Of a stretch of 64,000 bases of DNA, positions 38,341 through 47,011 are shown in pieces. Source of the stretch: Streptomyces sp. NBC_01460 (lineage in GTDB: Bacteria; Actinomycetota; Actinomycetes; Streptomycetales; Streptomycetaceae); assembly GCF_036227405.1 (NCBI RefSeq), contig NZ_CP109474.1, forward strand, positions 70,671 through 134,670. The letters run 5' to 3'. The notes below the pieces were generated by a model. It had not been told where the DNA came from. It did not search any database and was given only the letters and a program-made list of their open reading frames with translations. The stretch's first letter is position 1, and each line of letters begins with the position of its first letter. A program made the translations under genes and the position numbers.

Positions 38341-39162
38341 ATGAGGATCCGGGTTCTGGGGCCGCTCAATGCTGACGTCAATGGTGTCTCCATCGTTCCC
38401 ACAGCGGGAAAACCCCGACAAATCCTGTCGCTTCTCGCGCTGTACCCGGGGCAGATCATGCCTGTGCCGACGCTGATGGAGGAGATCTGGGGCGCTGACC
38501 CGCCGGTCAGCGCCCTGACGACGCTGCAGACCTACATATTGCAGCTGCGGCGCCGGCTGGGCACTGCCATGGGACCCGATGCGCCGCACACCGCCAAGGA
38601 CGTACTCGCCACCCGGCACGGCGGATATGTGCTGCAGATCCCGACGGACAGCGCGGACGTGCACGAGTACGAGCGAAGGGTGTCGGCGGGGCAGGCGGCC
38701 TTCGAAGCCGGGGACGACGAAGGCGCCGCCCAGACCCTGCGTCAGGCTCTTGCCCTCTGGCGGGGGCCCGCCCTGGTCGACGTGCGCGTCGGCCCCGCGC
38801 TCACCATAGAGGTGCTCCGGTTGGAGGAGAGCAGGCTGGTCACGGTGGAGCGACGCATAGACGCCGACCTACGCCTGGGGCGGCACTGCGAGATCACCGC
38901 CGAGCTCCGGGACCTGACGGCACGCCACCCGCACCACGAAGGGCTGCACTCGCAGGCCATGGTGGCTCTGTACCGGTCGGGTCGGCAGGCTGCGGCTCTC
39001 GACCTCTATCGGAAGCTGCGGATGCGGCTCATCGAGGAGCTGGGCGTCGAGCCGTCGCCGCAGATGCAGCGTATGCACCAGGCAATGCTCGCAGTGGATC
39101 CTGCCCTCGACCTGTCCACCGGGCCCCGGCGCGGCTCGACCTTCGATCTCTACGCCGCCTGA
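38341..39162 (+). CDS. SARP-family transcriptional activator 2
   Basis: Also exactly 273 residues and the same two-domain plan: MRIRVLGPLNADVNGVSIVP, GKPRQILSLLALYPGQIMPV, TTLQTYILQLRRRLG, then the BTA domain ending LDLYRKLRMRLIEELGVEPS. ATG at 38341 with GGGAG upstream. It is clearly paralogous to the preceding gene, but the sequences differ throughout, so the duplication is old or both were recruited. Both should act on the downstream biosynthetic genes. Confidence 0.93.
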   Translation: MRIRVLGPLNADVNGVSIVPTAGKPRQILSLLALYPGQIMPVPTLMEEIWGADPPVSALTTLQTYILQLRRRLGTAMGPDAPHTAKDVLATRHGGYVLQIPTDSADVHEYERRVSAGQAAFEAGDDEGAAQTLRQALALWRGPALVDVRVGPALTIEVLRLEESRLVTVERRIDADLRLGRHCEITAELRDLTARHPHHEGLHSQAMVALYRSGRQAAALDLYRKLRMRLIEELGVEPSPQMQRMHQAMLAVDPALDLSTGPRRGSTFDLYAA

Positions 39163-39174
39163 GGTGCCGGCCGG

Positions 39175-39188
39175 TCGAGTTTCGAGCC
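39175..39188 (+). promoter_or_regulatory. Paired TCGAG heptamers before the thioesterase gene
   Basis: TCGAGTT (39175) and TCGAGCC (39182) stand side by side, 67 bp before the thioesterase start. The heptamers match SARP boxes, but the 7-bp period is not the usual 11 or 22, so the site is tentative. Confidence 0.25.
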
Positions 39189-39254
39189 CGCCTCTAGGGC
39201 TGTCAGGGAGCCTGAACAGGCACGCGCGATTCCGACGGGCCGAGGAGAGCAGAG

Positions 39255-40037
39255 ATGGCGGACACAGGACTGCCCGTGCGGCTGTACTGCTTCGCGCACG
39301 CCGGGGCAGGAGTTTCGGTCTTCCACGGTTGGGCACGTAGAACCGGTCCGGGCGTCGAACCCGTGCCTGTGCTGCTGCCGGGCCGCGGGGGCCGGCGTCA
39401 GGAAGCACGCCTGACCGGCCGTGACTCACTGGTCGCGCACCTGATGGACCGCATTAGCGTCACGGCCGGGCAGCCGTACGCGCTGTACGGGCACAGCCTC
39501 GGTGCGATGGTGGCCCACACCCTTACCCAGGCTCTGCACGAACAAGGGATGCCACTGCCCGCGCTCCTCGCGGTGGGCGCCTGCCCACCCCCGGACGAGA
39601 CCAGCAAGCTCTCCGACGCCTGCGAGAGCTCCGACGACGATCTGTTGGAGATGCTCCACATCATGGGAGCGCTGCCCGACGGCGCCGAAGCGCGGCGGTA
39701 CTGGCGTCGTGCCTCGCTCCCTGTGCTCCGCGACGACCTGCGCCTGGCCGGTGCGCTACGCATCGCCGCCCGTACATCGGCGGCCGCGCACGGGCCGCTA
39801 CCGGTTCCACTGCTCGCAGTGTCCGGGAACCGCGACCCGTTGGTGTCACCTGCCACGGTCGCCGGCTGGCGCAGGTGGAGTGCCGGGCCCGTCGCGACCC
39901 GCACCGTGGCCGGTGACCACTTCTTCGTGCGCGGTGGCGTGCTGCCTCGCCTGACGGGCCGAGCCTGCCGCGTCGTGCGGCGACTCGAGGCCGTAGCCGG
40001 GCGCGCGTCGGTGTCGGCCCCCGCCCCACAGCCCTGA
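39255..40037 (+). CDS. Type II thioesterase
   Basis: A 260-residue alpha/beta-hydrolase editing thioesterase that clears stalled or wrong acyl groups from carrier proteins. The opening LYCFAHAGAGVSVFHGWAR is the family signature, the nucleophile motif is YGHSLGAMVAH, and the C-terminal GNRDPLVSP and VAGDHFFV supply the acid and histidine. ATG follows GAGGAGAGC. Typical of polyketide and nonribosomal clusters. Confidence 0.92.
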   Translation: MADTGLPVRLYCFAHAGAGVSVFHGWARRTGPGVEPVPVLLPGRGGRRQEARLTGRDSLVAHLMDRISVTAGQPYALYGHSLGAMVAHTLTQALHEQGMPLPALLAVGACPPPDETSKLSDACESSDDDLLEMLHIMGALPDGAEARRYWRRASLPVLRDDLRLAGALRIAARTSAAAHGPLPVPLLAVSGNRDPLVSPATVAGWRRWSAGPVATRTVAGDHFFVRGGVLPRLTGRACRVVRRLEAVAGRASVSAPAPQP

Positions 40038-40080
40038 AAGGTGCCGTCCGTCGGCGAACGGCCGGCCCCGCTCACCGATC

Positions 40081-40093
40081 CATAGGGACCCGA
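40081..40093 (+). promoter_or_regulatory. Shared 13-bp element before the ACP gene
   Basis: CATAGGGACCCGA occurs here and again at 40512-40524 before the aromatase gene. CATAGGGA could serve as a -10-like hexamer region; repetition in front of two genes suggests a common promoter element. Confidence 0.4.
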
Positions 40094-40132
40094 ACCCTTA
40101 ATCGTGCTCAGCACGAGGAGAGAGACATCATC

Positions 40133-40393
40133 ATGCAGCAGCTCGACATCACCACCCTGATCGACCTTCTGCGCAGCAGCGGAGGCAGCGAGACCCATGA
40201 GATGAACGGTGACGTGCTGGATATCGGGTTCGCCGAACTCGGTTACGACTCCCTGTCGCTTCTCCAGGTCACCGGCATCATCGAGCGCGATTCCGGTGTC
40301 ACGCTCGACGAGGAGGCACTGGACGAGGCCGAGACCCCACGCCAGTACATTGTGGCCGTCAACAGGGCGCTGTCCACGCGCGCCACAGCCTGA
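40133..40393 (+). CDS. Acyl carrier protein
   Basis: An 86-residue carrier protein. The phosphopantetheine site is ELGYDSLSLL with Ser40; the following helix LLQVTGIIERDSGVTLDE is typical of type II polyketide ACPs. It should be activated by the PPTase at 43413. No ketosynthase pair is adjacent, which is unusual for a type II cluster. ATG preceded by GAGGAGAG. Confidence 0.93.
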   Translation: MQQLDITTLIDLLRSSGGSETHEMNGDVLDIGFAELGYDSLSLLQVTGIIERDSGVTLDEEALDEAETPRQYIVAVNRALSTRATA

Positions 40394-40423
40394 TCCAGAC
40401 GGTCGGCAGAAAAAGACCGCACC

Positions 40424-40452
40424 CTGGGGCGGGCCCGCCGGGTCCGCCCCAG
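40424..40452. terminator. Terminator after the ACP gene
   Basis: CTGGGGCGG and CCGCCCCAG pair around an 11-base loop, 30 bp past the stop. Separates the ACP unit from the aromatase operon. Confidence 0.6.
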
Positions 40453-40511
40453 CCAGACGGGGCGAGGTCCCCCTACGTCACTCCGGTAGCCAGTACTCAG
40501 CCTCCACGAAA

Positions 40512-40524
40512 CATAGGGACCCGA
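40512..40524 (+). promoter_or_regulatory. Shared 13-bp element before the aromatase gene
   Basis: Second exact copy of CATAGGGACCCGA, about 135 bp before the aromatase/cyclase start. Confidence 0.4.
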
Positions 40525-40658
40525 GCAGCGGCGCGGGTACTCCCGGCAGATTCTCCCGCCGCAGCCCCCGGTGATCCGGTCTTCATCTGCAGCTGACCGT
40601 TTCACGAGTGGCATGGCCCACGGTCGGTCACGTGTGCCGGAGAAAGGAACAGACAACG

Positions 40659-41627
40659 ATGCCCGAGACGGCCTTCCACCGCACGTCCCACCGTGTCGAC
40701 ATAACCGCGTCCGCCGGAGTCGTCTACGGAATCGTCGCGGACGCGGTGCGCTGGCCGCTCTTCCTCGCCCCGACGGTACACGTGGAGCAGCTGGATTTGG
40801 AGGGTGCCGACCAGCGCCTGCGAATATGGGCGCTCGCGTACGGCGAGGTCACCTCCTGGGTCACCCGGCGCACACTCGACCCCGCCGCGCGACGGATCGA
40901 CTTCCGTCAGGCGATGCCCGCACCACACATGCAAGGGGTGTCCGGCTCCTGGGTCGTCAAAGAGCTTCCGAAAGGCTCGTCTCGCCTGACCCTGCACCAC
41001 GCCCTTCCGGTGTCCGCAGGACGCGGCGCCGGTGCCACCTGGCTGGAACTGGCCCGGGACACCGATCTCCGTGCCCTGTTGACGAACGTGAAACATCTGG
41101 CCGAACGCTGGACCACCCTCGACGAACGCGTCGTCGCCGTCGAGGACACCTTGCGCGTCGACGGGCCGGCCGAACTCGTCTACGACTTCCTGTACAGGAT
41201 GGAGAACTGGTCCGGACAGCTCCCGTGGCTGAGACGCCTCGATCTCATGGAAGAGACCCCCGGAATCCAGAAGATCAGAATGGATACGGCCACGGACGAC
41301 GGCCGCACGCACACCGCCGAGGCCGTACGCGTGTGCTTCCCCCACAGCGGCCGGATCGTCTACAAGCTGACCGAGCCGCTCGCGTCGACAGCCGCGCAGA
41401 CCGGTGAATGGTCGGTCGAGCCCGACGCGACCGGCGTGACCGTCGTCGCGCGGCACCAAGCGGTGCTGCACCTACAGGACATGACGGAGGCGATGGGCAC
41501 CCACGCCGACGCGACCGGTGCTCACCGGCACGCGCGCCAGGTACTCAGCCGGGACAGCACCGCCATCCTCCGGTCGGCCCGGCAGCACGCGCAGAGCGCC
41601 GTCCGCAGGATCACTCCGAAGTCATGA
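40659..41627 (+). CDS. Two-domain aromatase/cyclase
   Basis: 322 residues with two successive SRPBCC (Bet v1/START-like) domains. First domain: ITASAGVVYGIVADAVRWPL to about residue 150; second: VDGPAELVYDFLYRMENWSG to the end. This is the didomain ARO/CYC of type II polyketide synthases, which closes and aromatises the first ring of the poly-beta-ketone. ATG at 40659 has AAAGGAAC upstream. Domain layout is that of actinorhodin- or griseusin-type enzymes, usually paired with C9-reduced chains; the SDR at 48451 could be the reductase (inference). Confidence 0.92.
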   Translation: MPETAFHRTSHRVDITASAGVVYGIVADAVRWPLFLAPTVHVEQLDLEGADQRLRIWALAYGEVTSWVTRRTLDPAARRIDFRQAMPAPHMQGVSGSWVVKELPKGSSRLTLHHALPVSAGRGAGATWLELARDTDLRALLTNVKHLAERWTTLDERVVAVEDTLRVDGPAELVYDFLYRMENWSGQLPWLRRLDLMEETPGIQKIRMDTATDDGRTHTAEAVRVCFPHSGRIVYKLTEPLASTAAQTGEWSVEPDATGVTVVARHQAVLHLQDMTEAMGTHADATGAHRHARQVLSRDSTAILRSARQHAQSAVRRITPKS

Positions 41628-41640
41628 CCGGGAGCCGCAC

Positions 41641-43416
41641 ATGCCCCCCTTCGCGGACTCCCCATCGAGTTCCCGGAACACCCTCGAACAAGCCGCCGGC
41701 ACGCATGACCGGGCCACCGCGCTGCGGCGTGCTGCCCTCCTCGACGGGATGCTCGGCGATCCCCTCGACCCGGGAAACCCGCACGGATTCACCGCACTGG
41801 CCGAGTTCGACAGGGACCGGCGTCCACCGGTGGAGACCGAGCAACTGCTCGCGGTGGCAGGGATGGGGAGCGAACTCGTCCCCGTCCGGCACGGGGGCAT
41901 GTTGGCCCGTGCCGATCTGCTGATGCGGGTACTGCGTCCCGTGTTCCGGCGCGACGTGGCCCTCGGTCTCGGATGCGGCATCTCCTCGTCGTTCGCCGCC
42001 TCGGCGGTATGGGCGGCCGGCAACGCCACCCAGCAGAGTTCGGTCGCCGCACTGCTGCTCGGTGGCGGCCGGATCACCGTCGTCCACCCAGGCCTCGGGC
42101 CGGCCGGTGGAGTGTCGCGGGACGGGTTCACCCTGCGTCGGCCGGCCGACGGGAGACCGGTCCTCGACGGCTGCAAGGACGTGATCATGGACGCCGAGCG
42201 GGCGGGCGCTTTCGTCCTCCACGCCGCGACCGCCACCGCGGCCGGGCCCCACAGCCACTCCGCGCTGCTCCTCGATCCCGCCCGGCTTCCCGCCGGGCGC
42301 ATGCGCCTGCTGCCGCGTGCGGTCACCCCGGGACTGCGCGCGGCAGTCTTCTCGGGCCTGCGGTTCACCCGGTGCCCCGTGCCCGAGAACGCGTTTGTGG
42401 GCCGCGCCGGAGAGGGCGTCGCCCTGGCCCTGCGCACGAACCAGATCAACAGGTGTCTGCTCGCCGGCGCGGTGACCGCGGCGGTCGACCCGGTGCTGCG
42501 TTCGGCCGTGAGCGCCGCCACCGCGAACAGCGCCGCGTCGCCGGCCCGCCGTTGGCGCCGGCCGCTCGCCGGCGTCTTCGCCGATCTGCTCGCCTGCGAC
42601 GCCCTGGCACAGGCATGCCTGCGGGCCGCGAGCCTGGTCCCCGAACGGGCTCACGTCCCGACCGTGGCGGCCACGTACATGATCTCGGCCCTGCTCGGGG
42701 ACGCCCTGGACGAACTCTCCGCCGTCCTCGGCTCGGCGGGCCGGCAAGGCGATGGTCTTCCCCATGGCCTGCTTGCCAAGCTCACTCGCGACCTGCCCGC
42801 TGCGGGACTCGGCCGGGCAGGCGCAGCCGCGTGCCAGGCGGTGATCGTCCCGCAGCTGCGCACACTGGCGAACCGCTCGTGGTTCGTGGAGGCTGAACCG
42901 CCGCCGGGTCTGTTCGGGGAAAGCATCGACCTGCCGAGGCTGGATCACCGGCTGCTGACGTTCGCCGGGGACGCGGACTTCCTGGCCGCGTACCTGGCCG
43001 GTTCCGCCGAGCGGATCGCGTGCGCCCGGGCCGCCGACGGGCGAACGGCCCTGCTGGGGCGGTTCGCCGACGGATTCCTGGGCGAACTCCGCGTCCTGCG
43101 CGAGCAGTGCCGTGCCCTGCCCGGGCGGTTCGGAGCTTCGATGTCCGGCCCTTGGACAGCGGCGCTCAGCGATCGGTACGGGCTCGTCGTGACCGCGGCA
43201 GCCGTTCTGGGTACCTGGGAGGCCGAGGAAGACGGAGCGTCCTTCCTCGCCGACCCGGGCTGGGCGTTGCTCGCCCTGTCCCGCCTCGCCTACCGGGCGG
43301 GCATCGAGGTACCGAACCGACCGGAGGACTGCGTCACCGGCGTCCTCGACGAATTGCTGAGCCGCCAGCGCACCGGCCGGGGCTTCGACCTCGACGGCGC
43401 GGAGCTGACGCGGTGA
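41641..43416 (+). CDS. Acyl-CoA-dehydrogenase-like protein
   Basis: 591 residues. The central part has the acyl-CoA dehydrogenase layout: a beta-domain stretch (GPAGGVSRDGFTLRRPADGRPVLDGCKDV) with VPENAFVGRAGEGVALALRTNQINR leading into the helical C-terminal domain. The typical catalytic glutamate region is not obvious and the sequence is divergent, so it may be a non-dehydrogenating relative or act on carrier-bound or aromatic substrates. It lies between the aromatase and PPTase genes, and its stop overlaps the PPTase start (GTGA), so it is pathway-linked. Confidence 0.7.
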   Translation: MPPFADSPSSSRNTLEQAAGTHDRATALRRAALLDGMLGDPLDPGNPHGFTALAEFDRDRRPPVETEQLLAVAGMGSELVPVRHGGMLARADLLMRVLRPVFRRDVALGLGCGISSSFAASAVWAAGNATQQSSVAALLLGGGRITVVHPGLGPAGGVSRDGFTLRRPADGRPVLDGCKDVIMDAERAGAFVLHAATATAAGPHSHSALLLDPARLPAGRMRLLPRAVTPGLRAAVFSGLRFTRCPVPENAFVGRAGEGVALALRTNQINRCLLAGAVTAAVDPVLRSAVSAATANSAASPARRWRRPLAGVFADLLACDALAQACLRAASLVPERAHVPTVAATYMISALLGDALDELSAVLGSAGRQGDGLPHGLLAKLTRDLPAAGLGRAGAAACQAVIVPQLRTLANRSWFVEAEPPPGLFGESIDLPRLDHRLLTFAGDADFLAAYLAGSAERIACARAADGRTALLGRFADGFLGELRVLREQCRALPGRFGASMSGPWTAALSDRYGLVVTAAAVLGTWEAEEDGASFLADPGWALLALSRLAYRAGIEVPNRPEDCVTGVLDELLSRQRTGRGFDLDGAELTR

Positions 43417-44288
43417 GGCACCGGAAACGCATCGGGAAGGCCGGGGCGCCGCGCATCGCACACCCCGTGCACATAGGAGGCCCGGGCGGCCCCTGGCAGG
43501 AACTCCACCGTGCCTGGGATGAGTGTGGCAGCGTGGTCGTCTTCACCACCTGGGGGGAGTGGTTGCCCGCTCTCGTCACCGAACCCCGGCTGCGCCACCT
43601 GCTCGGCCGCGACTGGCAGCGCTACCGGCGTACCGGCGACCCCACCGTGCGACATCGGTTCGCCGCCGCGAGGCTCCTCCTGAAACACACGGCGGCGGCT
43701 GCTCTGGAGACCGACGCCGCGGAACTGGATCTCGCTTACAAGATCGGCGGGCGCCCGCATCTGCGCGGCCTGCGCCAGATCGACGTGAGTCTCGCCCACA
43801 CCGACGAACTCATCGTGGTCGGCATCAGCCGCACCGGGCGGATCGGCGTCGACGCGGAGCCGCTGTCACGTTCCCTCTCCCTCGACGTGATGCGCTCCCG
43901 CGTGTGCACGCCAGGCGAGCAGGCAGTCCTGGGAGCTGTCGAGGGCCCGGCCCTGACAGCTGCCATGCTGCGCCTGTGGACCCTGAAGGAGGCCTACACC
44001 AAAGCACTGGGGCAGGGACTCCGCCTGCTCTTCACCGAGTTCGACATCCCCCACGTGATCGAAGGGGAGATCGCTACGAACGGTCACAGCGGTCTGCTCG
44101 CACCCGACGGTGCCCCGGCTGCCCTCGACGCGTGGGCGTTCGGCGCCTACCGGGCCCTGGACCGGTATCTCGTCAGCGTGGCCTGCCACGACGCCGTTCC
44201 CGCGGCGCCCCCTGAGTTCGGCGGTGACGGCCTGTGCGACGAGGAGTCCATGAGCCTGGTGTCGCGACTGCTGTGCCAGGAGCCGTGA
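43413..44288 (+). CDS. 4'-phosphopantetheinyl transferase (Sfp type)
   Basis: 291 residues. Signature motifs are HRFAAARLLLKH, VSLAHTDELIVVGISRTGRI followed by GVDAEPL, and LRLWTLKEAYTKALGQGL: the magnesium-binding Asp of GVD and the WxxKEA loop are intact. It converts the apo-ACP at 40133, and perhaps others, to the active form. GTG start overlapping the previous stop. Confidence 0.92.
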   Translation: MRHRKRIGKAGAPRIAHPVHIGGPGGPWQELHRAWDECGSVVVFTTWGEWLPALVTEPRLRHLLGRDWQRYRRTGDPTVRHRFAAARLLLKHTAAAALETDAAELDLAYKIGGRPHLRGLRQIDVSLAHTDELIVVGISRTGRIGVDAEPLSRSLSLDVMRSRVCTPGEQAVLGAVEGPALTAAMLRLWTLKEAYTKALGQGLRLLFTEFDIPHVIEGEIATNGHSGLLAPDGAPAALDAWAFGAYRALDRYLVSVACHDAVPAAPPEFGGDGLCDEESMSLVSRLLCQEP

Positions 44289-44346
44289 CCGCTCCCAGAC
44301 CCAGGGCCTCTGCGGCGATGGCGGGCGTTGTGCGCGGCGCGCTGCC

Positions 44347-44375
44347 TTGAGCCCACCTCCAAGAGGTCTTGAGCC
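44347..44375 (+). promoter_or_regulatory. Probable SARP-binding box
   Basis: TTGAGCC at 44347 is repeated exactly at 44369, 22 bp apart, within a longer direct repeat CTTGAGCCCACC. SARPs bind direct heptamers of the TCGAGCC/TTGAGCC kind spaced 11 or 22 bp. It lies about 50 bp before the GTG at 44424 and would control the carboxylase operon. Confidence 0.55.
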
Positions 44376-44423
44376 CACCGTGTGACCGTGAACCGTCCGA
44401 CATCACATCGAGGAGGACCCCTC

Positions 44424-44693
44424 GTGCCCGTACAGACGATCGGGTCCTCGGTTACGGAGAGGCATGTGGCCTCCTGGTCCAAGACCGCCGCTTTCCTGCG
44501 GTGGGTCGGCCGGTCACTGGCCGCTGCCGGTGCCATATGGGTCCACGTCCCCCCACCCGACGACCCGGCCGGGCAAGGGGTGATGCTCCGGCCCCCGCCG
44601 GGCCATCCCGAACAGCTACGCCCCGACATCCCGCTCAGCGCGGAAGAACGGGACCTGGCACGCCGGCTTCTGAACCCGAAGGAGATCGCGTGA
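44424..44693 (+). CDS. DUF6059-like small protein
   Basis: 89 residues. The C-terminal pattern PPPGHPEQLRPDIPLSAEER followed by DLARRL is typical of small proteins found in many SARP-regulated Streptomyces clusters (DUF6059 from memory). A weak hydrophobic helix (WVGRSLAAAGAIWVHVPPP) precedes it. GTG at 44424 with GAGGAGGA 7 bp upstream. Function unknown. The stop overlaps the carboxylase start. Confidence 0.7.
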   Translation: MPVQTIGSSVTERHVASWSKTAAFLRWVGRSLAAAGAIWVHVPPPDDPAGQGVMLRPPPGHPEQLRPDIPLSAEERDLARRLLNPKEIA

Positions 44694-46258
44694 TCACCGA
44701 CACCGCCGCAGCCGCATCCGACCGGGCCGCCGAACTCGCCCAGCTCAAGGAGGAGGCCGTCGCCGGCCCTGACGAGCAGGCCACGGCCCGGCAGCACGCG
44801 AAGGGGAAACTGACTGCCCGAGAACGGATCGACCTGCTCCTCGACGAGGGCTCGTTCCATGAGATCGAGGCCCTGCGCAGGCATCGTGCGAGCGGCTTCG
44901 GCCTGGAGAACAAGCGCCCGCTCACCGACGGCGTCGTCACCGGCTGGGGAACGGTTCACGGGCGGACCGTGTTCGTCTACGCCCATGACTTCCGGATATT
45001 CGGCGGCGCCCTCGGTGAAGCGCACGCCACCAAGATCCATAAAATCATGGACATGGCACTCGCGGCGGGTGCCCCGCTGGTGTCGCTGAACGACGGCGCC
45101 GGCGCGCGCATCCAAGAGGGCGTCACCGCACTCGCCGGCTACGGCGGCATCTTCCGGCGCAACACCCTCGCCTCCGGAGTGATTCCGCAGATCTCTGTGA
45201 TGCTCGGCCCGTGCGCCGGTGGCGCCGCCTACTCGCCCGCGCTCACCGACTTCATATTCATGGTGCGCGAGACCTCGCAGATGTTCATCACCGGACCGGA
45301 CGTCGTCAAAGCCGTCACCGGCGAGGAGATCACTCAGAACGGGCTGGGCGGAGCCGATGTGCACTCCGCCGTGTCCGGCGTCGCGGCCTTCGCCCACGAC
45401 GACGAGACCGCCTGTCTGGAAGACGTACGGTTCCTGCTCTCCCTGTTGCCGTCCAACAACCGTGAGACGGCGCCCCACCAGCCCACGGACGATCCGGCCG
45501 GCCGGCTCACCGGGGCCCTTCAGGAGGTCGTCCCCGCCAACCCCAACCAGGCGTACGACGTGCGGGCGGTCATCGAGGAGATCGTCGACGACGGCGAGTA
45601 CTTCGAGATCCAGCCGGACTGGGCGGCCAACGTCGTGTGCGCGCTGACCCGCCTCGACGGCCACGTGACAGGTGTCGTCGCCAACCAGCCCGCCGCCTTG
45701 GCGGGCGTGCTCGACATCCACGCCAGCGAGAAGGCTGCCCGGTTCGTGCAGTTCTGCGACGCCTTCTCCATCCCGCTGGTGACCCTCGTCGACGTCCCCG
45801 GTTTCCTGCCAGGTGTGGACCAGGAACACGGCGGTGTCATCCGGCACGGCGCGAAGCTGCTTTACGCGTACTGCAACGCCACCGTCCCACGCGTGCAGCT
45901 GATCACGCGCAAGGCATACGGCGGCGCGTACATCGTCATGGACTCGCGTTCCATCGGCGCCGACATCTCCCTGGCGTGGCCGACGAACGAGATCGCGGTC
46001 ATGGGCGCCGAGGGAGCCGCCAACGTGATCTTCCGACGGGAGATCGCCGCGGCGGATGATCCGGACGCCGTGAGGGCCCAGAAGATCAAGCAGTACCAGA
46101 CCGAGCTGATGCACCCTTACTACGCCGCCGAACGCGGCCTGGTGGACGACGTCATCGACCCTGCCGCCACCCGCTCCGCGCTCATCGGCGCGCTCGCCAT
46201 GCTCCGGCCCAAGTACACGGACCTCCCCTCCCGCAAGCACGGCAACCCACCGGTGTGA
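44690..46258 (+). CDS. Acyl-CoA carboxylase beta subunit (carboxyltransferase)
   Basis: 522 residues, the AccB/PccB-type carboxyltransferase making malonyl- or methylmalonyl-CoA extender units. Diagnostic stretches: GKLTARERIDLLLDEGSFHE, FAHDFRIFGGALGE-type (VYAHDFRIFGGALGEAHA), GGAAYSPALTDFIFMV, VDVPGFLPGVDQEHGGVIRH, RKAYGGAYIVMDS. GTG at 44690 with AAGGAG. No biotin-carboxylase alpha subunit is nearby, so it must use the housekeeping one. The epsilon subunit follows. Confidence 0.95.
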   Translation: MITDTAAAASDRAAELAQLKEEAVAGPDEQATARQHAKGKLTARERIDLLLDEGSFHEIEALRRHRASGFGLENKRPLTDGVVTGWGTVHGRTVFVYAHDFRIFGGALGEAHATKIHKIMDMALAAGAPLVSLNDGAGARIQEGVTALAGYGGIFRRNTLASGVIPQISVMLGPCAGGAAYSPALTDFIFMVRETSQMFITGPDVVKAVTGEEITQNGLGGADVHSAVSGVAAFAHDDETACLEDVRFLLSLLPSNNRETAPHQPTDDPAGRLTGALQEVVPANPNQAYDVRAVIEEIVDDGEYFEIQPDWAANVVCALTRLDGHVTGVVANQPAALAGVLDIHASEKAARFVQFCDAFSIPLVTLVDVPGFLPGVDQEHGGVIRHGAKLLYAYCNATVPRVQLITRKAYGGAYIVMDSRSIGADISLAWPTNEIAVMGAEGAANVIFRREIAAADDPDAVRAQKIKQYQTELMHPYYAAERGLVDDVIDPAATRSALIGALAMLRPKYTDLPSRKHGNPPV

Positions 46259-46274
46259 AGGACGAGCGACGACC

Positions 46275-46472
46275 ATGACGACCTGGCACATCACCAAGGG
46301 CGCCCCCACCGTGGAGGAGACAGCCGCCCTCACCACGGTTCTGGTGAGCGTCCTGAGCCGCGTGGCTGCCGTCGGGCAGGCCGCGAGGACGACGCCGGAG
46401 AAGACCGGGGCCGGCTGGCACCGACCGGACCGTGGCCGGCACCCGTCCACCGGCATGTGGCGCGGCAGATGA
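46275..46472 (+). CDS. Acyl-CoA carboxylase epsilon subunit
   Basis: 65 residues: HITKGAPTVEETAALTTVLV at the start and WHRPDRGRHPSTGMWRG near the end match the small actinomycete epsilon subunit that stabilises the alpha-beta carboxylase complex. Sixteen bases after the beta-subunit stop, so co-transcribed. Confidence 0.8.
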   Translation: MTTWHITKGAPTVEETAALTTVLVSVLSRVAAVGQAARTTPEKTGAGWHRPDRGRHPSTGMWRGR

Positions 46473-46583
46473 TCTCCGGCTCCACGCCCGACTGCAGGCC
46501 CGTTCAAGTGCCGCTCCAGCCCGGGACGGAACCGTACTCATGGCACACCACACGAACCGGACCCACGTCAGGAGAGACCCACC

Positions 46584-46952
46584 ATGACCGACGCCAGGCT
46601 TGTCGGAACCTGGACCACCGAGCTGGAGGACGACGGCAAGTCCGTGTTCGGACTCGCATCCTTCACGGGTGACGGCGGCGTCACCTGCTACCAGGTCAAC
46701 GCCAAGAACATCGGCCTGGGCAACTGGGAGTCCACCGGGAAGGACTCCTTCCAGTACAACTTCCACATCCTCGCCGTGAACCCGCAGGGCGAGCACGTCG
46801 GCGAGGCGCACGTCTTCGTCACCGGTGAGTTCCTCTCCGAGGACCACTGGGAGGGCACCGGCGGAGCCAACTTCTACTCACCCTCCGGCGACCTCCTGCG
46901 AGGCCACGAGGGCTCGAAGGTCGCCGCCCGCAAGTTCGGCGTCGACAAGTAG
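46584..46952 (+). CDS. Small beta-barrel-like protein of unknown function
   Basis: 122 residues, no signal peptide. Alternating beta-strand patterns (LVGTWTTELEDDGKSVFGLA, GEAHVFVTGEFLSEDHWEGTG) suggest a lipocalin-like barrel. Such small barrels in polyketide clusters often bind or cyclise intermediates, but I cannot name a family. ATG with GGAGAGACC upstream. Confidence 0.65.
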   Translation: MTDARLVGTWTTELEDDGKSVFGLASFTGDGGVTCYQVNAKNIGLGNWESTGKDSFQYNFHILAVNPQGEHVGEAHVFVTGEFLSEDHWEGTGGANFYSPSGDLLRGHEGSKVAARKFGVDK

Positions 46953-47011
46953 GCCGGGGCGCCGGACAAGCCCCGTACCCCGGACCGGTGACTCACGGAG
47001 GAAACACTCCC

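Noticed and set aside
39255..40037. Polyketide release (type I) thioesterase
   Set aside because: It is a free-standing 260-residue protein with the type II opening LYCFAHAGAG, so an editing role is more likely.
44147..46507. 786-codon minus-strand frame across the carboxylase genes
   Set aside because: Antisense shadow of the carboxyltransferase and neighbours; no family resemblance.
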